A stretch of 6,867 nt of DNA. Source: a candidate division Zixibacteria bacterium 4484_93 (lineage in GTDB: Bacteria > UBP14 > UBA6098 > 4484-93). Shown one piece after another: positions 1-4,582 of this stretch. Within the stretch, counting starts at the first letter, position 1; each line of letters starts with the position of its first letter. The notes beneath the pieces are model-generated. The model saw only the letters and a list, made by a program, of their open reading frames with translations, did no database searches and had not been told where the DNA came from. The stretch is from NCBI GenBank assembly GCA_002085385.1, contig NATO01000075.1, positions 1 through 6,867 of the forward strand, read 5' to 3'. The position numbers were made by a program, and so were the translations under genes.

Positions 1-2
1 AG

Positions 3-53
3 CGTCTCAAAAAAGCAAGAAAAGAAAAGATTCAGGGGCAGGTTTCGACTTGA
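3..53 (+). other. Possible C-terminal tail of an unidentified upstream gene
   Basis: All three + strand frames are open at the left edge, so the reading frame of any gene entering here cannot be fixed. The frame beginning at base 3 gives RLKKARKEKIQGQVST and stops at TGA 51-53. A second frame stops at TAG 85-87 and a third at TAG 152-154. The first is preferred because it has a basic, ordinary-looking C-terminus and ends before the sequence becomes AT-rich and non-coding in character. Too few residues are present to name a family. Confidence 0.25.
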
Positions 54-299
54 CAGCGGGCACATACATAACTACAAGGTATCATAGCACCGCGTGGGCA
101 ACTATAATATTATTTCGCTCTTCTCTAACTTTGCCATTTTTAGCTGGAATATAGAAAAAGGTATAGAGTGCCAGAAAATTATTTGTATGAGAGCAATGAA
201 TTGTCCGCGGAGCAGACCGCATACCCAAAATGGCAATCAAACAATGCAAGAACCAACCCTTTGAAACAAGTATCTCTATCCACTGTCGGAAATTTTTTG
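54..299. other. AT-rich non-coding stretch upstream of the tRNA-Val promoter
   Basis: About 245 bases hold no convincing gene. The composition is visibly more AT-rich than the coding sequence downstream, and the codon patterns typical of the operon (CTC, GAG, ATA, GAC) are absent. Short open frames on both strands lack a Shine-Dalgarno and resemble no family I know; the + strand one also runs through the tRNA promoter. Visible structure includes the inverted repeat listed separately and a small interrupted stem (GCGG 56-59 with CCGC 90-93, ATAC 64-67 with GTAT 79-82). An isolated TATAAT lies at 103-108, and a TTGACA at 50-55 has only a poor -10 partner (TACAAG 73-78). I see no hairpin with a T-run that would end the upstream transcript. 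The stretch could be a plain intergenic spacer or encode an unrecognised small RNA. Confidence 0.5.
131..236. repeat. Perfect 10-bp inverted repeat enclosing smaller stems
   Basis: TTGCCATTTT (131-140) is the exact reverse complement of AAAATGGCAA (227-236), separated by 86 bases. Inside lie further complementary blocks that can nest without conflict: CTGG 144-147 with CCAG 171-174, enclosing TATA 150-153 with TATA 162-165; and GTAT 185-188 with ATAC 221-224, enclosing GCGG 207-210 with CCGC 217-220. The result would be a two-branched RNA of about 106 nt closed by the outer helix. It matches no RNA family that I recognise. The inner stems are short and could be chance. The outer arm is the only strong element. 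Confidence 0.4.
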
Positions 300-327
300 T
301 TGACAAAACAGCCATCTTCGATATATT
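300..327 (+). promoter_or_regulatory. Sigma70-type promoter for tRNA-Val and the thrS operon
   Basis: A perfect -35 box TTGACA (300-305) is followed after 16 bases by TATATT (322-327), one mismatch from the -10 consensus. Transcription would start near 333-336, leaving a 5' leader of about a dozen bases before the tRNA at 347. The position fits a tRNA promoter. Because there is no terminator after the tRNA, this is also the best candidate promoter for thrS and the genes beyond. Confidence 0.7.
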
Positions 328-346
328 CTCTACAAACTTTGGAAGT

Positions 347-420
347 GGGCGATTAGCTCAGGTGGTTAGAGTGCTTGCTTGACATGCAAGAGGTCACTGG
401 TTCAAATCCAGTATCGCCCA
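347..420 (+). tRNA. tRNA-Val (anticodon GAC)
   Basis: The 74-nt sequence folds into a standard cloverleaf. The acceptor stem is GGGCGAT with ATCGCCC. The D stem is GCTC with GAGT, containing one G-U pair, around a 9-nt loop. The anticodon stem is CTTGC with GCAAG around the loop TTGACAT. The variable loop is AGGTC, and the T stem is ACTGG with CCAGT around TTCAAAT. The anticodon GAC (381-383) reads the Val codons GUC and GUU, and the discriminator base is A at 420, as in E. coli tRNA-Val. The 3' CCA is not encoded (TTA follows), so a CCA-adding enzyme is needed. The thrS Shine-Dalgarno begins 23 bases downstream, so this tRNA is probably cut from a longer transcript by RNase P and a 3' nuclease. 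Confidence 0.97.
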
Positions 421-443
421 TTATATATTTGTATCCGTTATCC

Positions 444-463
444 AAGGAGGGAGTATATCTATT
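444..463 (+). promoter_or_regulatory. thrS ribosome binding site with a non-canonical start codon
   Basis: AAGGAGG (444-450) is a near-perfect Shine-Dalgarno. In the ThrS frame the next codons are GGG, AGT, ATA (455), TCT, ATT (461), CAT, ATA, AGT, TTC, CCT, GAT, GGC. No in-frame ATG, GTG or TTG exists between the in-frame TGA stop at 380-382 (inside the tRNA) and GTG at 689. Across 421-479 the only canonical start triplet in any frame is TTG at 429, which lies upstream of the Shine-Dalgarno. The start must therefore be ATT 461 (10-base spacing) or ATA 455 (4-base spacing, the same as at rpmI). ATT is preferred because it is a documented natural start codon. Confidence 0.75.
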
Positions 464-2356
464 CATATAAGTTTCCCTGATGGCTCGGTCTCTGAGTATC
501 CGGAGGGCATAACCCCGCTCGAGATAGCAAAAGGGAAACTAAATCCTGTCGTATGTCGAATAAACGGAGAGCTCTCCGACCTCACAAGAGCTATATTCTC
601 TGATGTTGCTCTGGAGTTCGTAACATTCGATTCCCCTGAGGGGAAAGCAGTTTTCTGGCACTCGACATCACATATCCTTGCTCAGGCGGTGAAAAGGCTA
701 TTCCCGGAGGCGAAGCTCGCCATAGGTCCTGCTATCGAGGAGGGGTTCTACTACGATTTCGATGTAAAGTCTCCATTCACGGAGGAAGAGATTGCACGGA
801 TTGAAGAGGAAATGGCAAAGATAATCGAAGAGGATATCCCGTTTGTTCGCGAGGAGATTTCCAAAAAAGAAGCAGAGAATATCTTCCTATCACTCGGTGA
901 AGAATATAAGCTCGAGCTCCTCTCCGATATAGATGACAAAAATGTTTCCATATACCGCAACGGGGATTTTGTCGACCTCTGCCGCGGACCGCATCTGCCA
1001 TCGACAGGATGGGTAAAATTCCTCAAGCTGACATCCGTCGCAGGTGCTTACTGGCGTGGAGACGAGAGGAACAAGATGCTCCAGCGGATATACGGCATCT
1101 CCTTCCCGAAGAAAAAAGAGCTAAAAGAGTATCTCCATAAACTCGATGAGGCAAAGAAGCGAGACCACAGGATACTCGGCACCAAGCTCAATCTTTTTAT
1201 GATGGATGACTCCATCGGTCCCGGGCTCGTTATATGGAAACCCGAGGGTGCGGTTGTCCGCGGGATAATAGAGGACTACTGGAAGAGCATCCACCGGAAA
1301 TGGGGATATCAATATATTTATACACCACACATAGCGAGGCTCAGCCTCTGGGAAACAAGCGGACACACAGAGTTCTACTCGGATAATATGTTCCAACCGA
1401 TAGATGTCGAGGGGCAGATGTATCAGCTCAAGCCGATGAACTGCCCTTTTCATATGGCATATTTCCGCTCGGAGAAACGCTCATATCGCGACCTGCCAAT
1501 GAGACTTGCCGAACTCGGAACAGTATACCGCTACGAGCGTTCAGGAGTGCTGCACGGACTCCTGCGTGTCAGAGGATTCACACAGGATGATGCCCACATA
1601 TTTTGCACAGAGCATAACCTGAAGGACGAGATAATAAGGGTGCTCGACCTAACATTCGAGATATTCGCTGCTTTCGGCTTCAAGCAGTTCGACACATTTC
1701 TCTCCACACGCCCGGAGAAGTTTGCCGGGACAGTAAAGATGTGGGATAAGGCGACATCCTCACTCAGCGAGGCACTGAAAGAACGGAATATCCACTTCGA
1801 GGTCGACCCAGGCGAAGGCGTATTCTATGGTCCAAAGATAGACATAAAGGTTCGCGACACACTCGGTAGGGTCTGGCAATGCACGACCATTCAGGTGGAT
1901 TTCAACCTACCGGAGAGGTTCGGTCTGAAATATAGCTCCAGAGACGGCACAATCCGCCGCCCAATAGTAATCCACAGGGCAATTTTCGGCTCGCTCGAAC
2001 GGTTCTTCGGGATACTCATCGAACAATATGCCGGCGAGTTCCCGCTGTGGCTCGCACCCATTCAAGTAGCGGTATTGCCCGTCTCCAAGCAGTTCTTCGA
2101 CTACGGCACATCGGTCGCAAAAAAACTCGAGGAAAACAACATAAGATACTATCTGGATAAAAGAGATGAGAAGCTCGGCCATAAGATACGGGACGCGGAA
2201 CTGAGGAAAAGACCATATATCGTTATAGTCGGTGAGAGAGAAGAAAAAACCGACAGTGTGTCAGTCAGGAGACACAAACAGGGCGAGCTCGGAACTATGA
2301 CTCAGGATGAGTTTATTCTGCTTTTGAAAGAGAAAATCACAAACAAGGAGGGGTAA
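461..2356 (+). CDS. thrS: Threonyl-tRNA synthetase (ThrRS)
   Basis: ThrS charges tRNA-Thr with threonine in the cytoplasm using ATP. From ATT 461 the protein has 631 residues (633 from ATA 455), close to the 642 of E. coli. An N-terminal TGS domain (about 1-60, with FPDGS near the start) leads into the editing domain, which keeps the HxxxH motif HSTSH (67-71) and CRGPH (174-178) used to hydrolyse Ser-tRNA-Thr. The class II catalytic core follows. Its zinc ligands are C328 (in NCPFH), H379 (in QDDAH) and H505 (in VIHRAIFGS), with spacing identical to E. coli C334, H385 and H511. Motif 2 lies around RYERSG and motif 3 around GSLERFFGIL. The anticodon-binding domain spans about 530-631. Starting at GTG 689 would delete the TGS domain and the first editing histidines, so it is rejected. 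The last codons (AAG GAG GGG) form the infC Shine-Dalgarno. The odd start codon is discussed under findings. Confidence 0.97.
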   Translation: MHISFPDGSVSEYPEGITPLEIAKGKLNPVVCRINGELSDLTRAIFSDVALEFVTFDSPEGKAVFWHSTSHILAQAVKRLFPEAKLAIGPAIEEGFYYDFDVKSPFTEEEIARIEEEMAKIIEEDIPFVREEISKKEAENIFLSLGEEYKLELLSDIDDKNVSIYRNGDFVDLCRGPHLPSTGWVKFLKLTSVAGAYWRGDERNKMLQRIYGISFPKKKELKEYLHKLDEAKKRDHRILGTKLNLFMMDDSIGPGLVIWKPEGAVVRGIIEDYWKSIHRKWGYQYIYTPHIARLSLWETSGHTEFYSDNMFQPIDVEGQMYQLKPMNCPFHMAYFRSEKRSYRDLPMRLAELGTVYRYERSGVLHGLLRVRGFTQDDAHIFCTEHNLKDEIIRVLDLTFEIFAAFGFKQFDTFLSTRPEKFAGTVKMWDKATSSLSEALKERNIHFEVDPGEGVFYGPKIDIKVRDTLGRVWQCTTIQVDFNLPERFGLKYSSRDGTIRRPIVIHRAIFGSLERFFGILIEQYAGEFPLWLAPIQVAVLPVSKQFFDYGTSVAKKLEENNIRYYLDKRDEKLGHKIRDAELRKRPYIVIVGEREEKTDSVSVRRHKQGELGTMTQDEFILLLKEKITNKEG

Positions 2357-2361
2357 TAATT
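2346..2361 (+). promoter_or_regulatory. infC ribosome binding site with AUU start
   Basis: AGGAGG (2346-2351) lies in the last codons of thrS and is followed after 7 bases by ATT (2359-2361). The next codon is AAA, giving the start AUU-AAA also seen in E. coli infC. ATA at 2356, overlapping the thrS stop, is a less likely alternative 4 bases after the Shine-Dalgarno. The first in-frame ATG (2389) has no Shine-Dalgarno and would remove the conserved RVN segment of the IF3 N-terminus. Confidence 0.85.
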
Positions 2362-2922
2362 AAACAAAGAAATGTTCGAGTTAACCGGATGATCCATGTC
2401 AAGGAGGTCAGGCTCATAGGAACAGATGGCAAGCAACTGGGAATAGTTCCCACGGAGGATGCGTTGAGGATGGCAGAGGACGCCGGACTCGACCTCGTCG
2501 AGATAGCCCCGACAGCCAGACCGCCGGTGTGCAAGATAATGGACTACGGTAAGTATATGTATGAGCTTTCCCGCAAGGCGAAGCTCGCCAGAAAAAAACA
2601 ACATATCATCCATGTAAAGGAGATGCGGTTTTCCCCGAAGATATCCGAGCACGACTTCAGCTACAAGATAAAGCAGGTAATAAAGTTCCTCGAAAAGGGT
2701 GACCGTGTGAAGATAACGATGTTCTTCCGCGGGAGACAGAAAACACATCTGGAGCTCGGCGAGGCAGTTATCGAGAAAATACTGGACGAAACAAAGGAGT
2801 ATGCCACAGTCGAGAAGTGCTCGAAATTCAGTGGGTCAGAGAATAGCCCGACCCTCGTCAAACCAATCAGACTCGAGGGAAAGAGTTTCCAGTTCGTTCT
2901 TATGCCGAGGGGCAAAAAATAG
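2359..2922 (+). CDS. infC: Translation initiation factor IF3
   Basis: IF3 binds the 30S subunit, keeps it apart from 50S and rejects wrong initiator tRNAs and poor start codons. The product has 187 residues from the AUU start, against 180 in E. coli. The N-domain shows the family pattern RVN (8-10), EVRLIG, QLGIV, DLVEIAP and PPVCKIMDYGKYMYE. A lysine-rich linker follows (RKKQ). The C-domain has VKEMRFSP, HDF, KFLEKGDRVKITMFFRGR and ends in a basic tail. Compared with E. coli as I recall it, about 14 extra residues sit within roughly 153-172, just before the final EGKSFQFVL strand. The gene starts 2 bases after the thrS stop, so its translation is probably coupled to thrS. The AUU codon is the known basis of IF3 autorepression in E. 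coli; the same control is inferred here. Confidence 0.97.
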   Translation: MKQRNVRVNRMIHVKEVRLIGTDGKQLGIVPTEDALRMAEDAGLDLVEIAPTARPPVCKIMDYGKYMYELSRKAKLARKKQHIIHVKEMRFSPKISEHDFSYKIKQVIKFLEKGDRVKITMFFRGRQKTHLELGEAVIEKILDETKEYATVEKCSKFSGSENSPTLVKPIRLEGKSFQFVLMPRGKK

Positions 2923-2923
2923 A

Positions 2924-2949
2924 TTGACATAAAGCAGATTTTGTATAAT
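2924..2949 (+). promoter_or_regulatory. Possible internal promoter for rpmI-rplT-pheST
   Basis: A perfect TTGACA (2924-2929) begins 2 bases after the infC stop and is followed by a perfect TATAAT (2944-2949). The spacing is 14 bases, shorter than the usual 16-18. Overlapping AT-rich alternatives such as TAATAT (2946-2951, spacing 16) or AATATT (2947-2952, spacing 17) would give normal spacing. The 60-base infC-rpmI gap is the widest within the operon and is the natural place for such a site. Transcription would begin about 25 bases before the rpmI start. No hairpin terminator is visible in the gap. Confidence 0.5.
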
Positions 2950-2982
2950 ATTGGAAGTTTGCGACAACTGGATGGAGGAAGT

Positions 2983-3180
2983 ATGCCAAAGCTCAAGACA
3001 AATAAGAGTGCCGCCAAGCGGTTCAAGCTGTCCGGCTCGGGGAAGATTATGCGGTTCCACGCCGGTAAATCCCACAAGAACGGCAAGAAGTCGGGAAGCC
3101 GCCTGAGAAGATTGAGAGGAAAATCTGTTCTCTCCCGGGTAGATACAAACAGGGTGAAACGGATAGTTCCACATCTGTAA
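2983..3180 (+). CDS. rpmI: 50S ribosomal protein L35 (bL35)
   Basis: This 65-residue, strongly basic protein is a structural component of the large ribosomal subunit. It has the family's typical start MPKLKTNKSAAKRFKLSGSG, then the Lys/Arg-rich centre (HAGKSHKNGKKSGSRLRRLRG), and ends in VKRIVPHL, as L35 proteins do. Its length is normal. ATG 2983 is preceded by GGAGG (2974-2978) with 4-base spacing. An upstream in-frame TTG at 2941 would add residues foreign to the family. It is paired with rplT 26 bases downstream, the standard arrangement. In E. coli and Bacillus, L20 represses this pair through a leader RNA; no such leader could be recognised in the short gap here. Confidence 0.97.
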   Translation: MPKLKTNKSAAKRFKLSGSGKIMRFHAGKSHKNGKKSGSRLRRLRGKSVLSRVDTNRVKRIVPHL

Positions 3181-3206
3181 AATTTTGCGATTATCAGGAG
3201 GAAAAT

Positions 3207-3566
3207 ATGTCAAAGGCAACAGGACAGATTCCCGCACACAAAAAGAGAAAGAGATGGGTGAAATCCGCCAAAGGGTTCTACGGCGGCAGACACAGGCTAT
3301 ACAGAACAGCCCGCGAGGTATCGGAGAGGGCTCTCGAATTTTCATACATCGGACGCAAGAGGAAGAAACGCGATTTCCGCAGACTGTGGATAGCACGAAT
3401 CAACGCCGCAGTCAGAGCGAATGGACTGAAATACTCACAGTTCATACATGCCCTTAAACTGGCAAACATCGATATCGACAGGAAGAATCTCGCCGAGCTT
3501 GCAGCAAGGTCACCCAAGGCTTTCCAGACGATTGTCGAGAGGGCAAAGACCCATCTATCACAATAA
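3207..3566 (+). CDS. rplT: 50S ribosomal protein L20 (bL20)
   Basis: L20 binds 23S rRNA and is needed early in large-subunit assembly. The 119-residue product is of normal length. It shows the family pattern AKGFYGGRHRLYRTA near residue 21, then RKKRDFRRLWIARINAAVR, LKYSQFIHALKLANIDIDRK and a final helix (AFQTIVERAK). The N-terminal arm (MSKATGQIPAHKKRKRW) differs from the more usual MARVKRG-type start but stays basic. ATG 3207 follows AGGAGG (3196-3201) with 5-base spacing. The stop TAA (3564-3566) shares its last A with the pheS start, which ties the synthetase to ribosomal protein translation. L20 often autoregulates its operon; no operator was identified here. Confidence 0.97.
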   Translation: MSKATGQIPAHKKRKRWVKSAKGFYGGRHRLYRTAREVSERALEFSYIGRKRKKRDFRRLWIARINAAVRANGLKYSQFIHALKLANIDIDRKNLAELAARSPKAFQTIVERAKTHLSQ

Positions 3567-4582
3567 TGCCCGAAGATATACAGAATGTCCAGAAAAGATT
3601 CGAGGAGCTGATAAAACAGGTAACCACGCTCACCGAGCTTGACAGTCTCAAGGTAGAATATCTCGGCAAAAAGGGTATTGTAACCGGTCTTCTAAAGAAG
3701 ATACCTACACTCCCGGCATCGGAGAGGAAATCGTTTGGAACTGCAGTCAACTCCCTCAAGTCTCTATGTGGAAGGCTCATTCAGGAAAAAAGAGAATCCA
3801 TCCTCAAGTCGCAGGAGACCACCGATGTTGACATCTCACTCCCCGGAAGAAAAGGGTATCTCGGCTCGAGGAACCCGATTATCACAATTATCGAGGAGAT
3901 AACTCATATCTTCTATTCTATGGGGTTCGAGGTAATAGAGGGACCGGACATCGAGACGGAATACTACAACTTCGATGCACTCAACACTCCGGATTACCAT
4001 CCATCCAGAGATATCCAGGATACATTCTATCTCGCTATGCCGGGATATCTCCTGAGAACGCAGACCTCACCCGTTCAGATTCGCACAATGGAGACTCATC
4101 CGCTCCCGATAAGGATGATATCACCTGGTAGGTGCTACCGCCGTGACGCAATCGACCCGACACATTATATCTGCTTCCATCAGGTAGAAGGTCTGTATAT
4201 CGACCGTAATGTCACAATGGCAATGTTAAAAGGGGTGCTCTCTGTCTTTGCCAGGCGTCTTCTGGGGAAGCAGACTCAGATACGGTTTCGCCCCCATTTT
4301 TTCCCGTTCACCGAGCCGTCGGTCGAGTATGACATAACCTGCACCATTTGCGGTGGCAAGGGATGCAGAGTATGCAAGAATACTGGATGGCTCGAGATAT
4401 CGGGCGCCGGTATGGTCCACCCGAAGGTGCTTGAAATCTCCGGCATCGACCCGAAAAAATTCCGCGGATACGCTTTTGGTATGGGAGTCGAGAGGCTCGC
4501 TATGATAAAATACCAGATAGACGATATCCGCCACTTTTATAACAACGATATAAGATTTTTATCCCAGTTCCGCGGAAGATGA
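3566..4582 (+). CDS. pheS: Phenylalanyl-tRNA synthetase alpha subunit
   Basis: PheS is the catalytic subunit of the alpha2-beta2 enzyme that charges tRNA-Phe. The product has 338 residues, a usual length. An N-terminal coiled-coil arm (about 1-90) contacts tRNA in known structures. The class II core begins near 100: GFEVIEGPDIETEYYNFDAL from residue 120, TPDYHPSRDIQDTFY, and RTQTSPVQIRTM. Motif 2 is around YRRDAIDPTHY (from about 191), and motif 3 is GMGVERLAM (305-313). Four cysteines (259, 262, 267, 270) followed by TGWLEISGAGMVHP form the cysteine cluster seen in many bacterial PheS proteins. ATG 3566 overlaps the rplT stop and has no clear Shine-Dalgarno, so it should depend on ribosomes finishing rplT. 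The stop TGA overlaps the pheT start. Confidence 0.98.
   Translation: MPEDIQNVQKRFEELIKQVTTLTELDSLKVEYLGKKGIVTGLLKKIPTLPASERKSFGTAVNSLKSLCGRLIQEKRESILKSQETTDVDISLPGRKGYLGSRNPIITIIEEITHIFYSMGFEVIEGPDIETEYYNFDALNTPDYHPSRDIQDTFYLAMPGYLLRTQTSPVQIRTMETHPLPIRMISPGRCYRRDAIDPTHYICFHQVEGLYIDRNVTMAMLKGVLSVFARRLLGKQTQIRFRPHFFPFTEPSVEYDITCTICGGKGCRVCKNTGWLEISGAGMVHPKVLEISGIDPKKFRGYAFGMGVERLAMIKYQIDDIRHFYNNDIRFLSQFRGR

Noticed and set aside
35..60. GGGGCAGGTTTCGAC resembles the 5' end of tmRNA (GGTTTCGAC motif)
   Set aside because: The spacing from GGGG to TTCGAC is too short. No tag frame ending in an ALAA-like sequence follows, and no T-arm or matching 3' acceptor strand occurs before the tRNA-Val.
200..224. 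GCGG-AGCAGA-CCGC as an intrinsic terminator or SRP RNA apical hairpin
   Set aside because: Only 4 base pairs and no T-run follow. The GGAGCAG resembles the SRP RNA loop, but the GGAA tetraloop and flanking stem are missing.
82..315. 77-codon - strand open frame
   Set aside because: There is no convincing Shine-Dalgarno or promoter, the sequence is low-complexity AT-rich, and the product is unlike any recognised family.
168..356. 62-codon + strand open frame
   Set aside because: It runs across the tRNA promoter and into the tRNA, has no Shine-Dalgarno, and its product resembles no known protein.
421..443. T-box, attenuator or terminator between tRNA-Val and thrS
   Set aside because: The 23-base gap has no stem-loop or T-run, and no T-box core sequence is present upstream.
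1121..1453. Long antisense open frames inside thrS and in the other genes
   Set aside because: They shadow strongly conserved coding frames and show no ribosome binding site or family resemblance.
689..2356. GTG 689 as the thrS start
   Set aside because: It would remove the whole TGS domain and the HxxxH editing motif, which are encoded in frame just upstream behind a strong Shine-Dalgarno.
2389..2922. ATG 2389 as the infC start
   Set aside because: It has no Shine-Dalgarno and loses the conserved RVN segment. The AUU at 2359 has correct spacing and precedent in E. coli.
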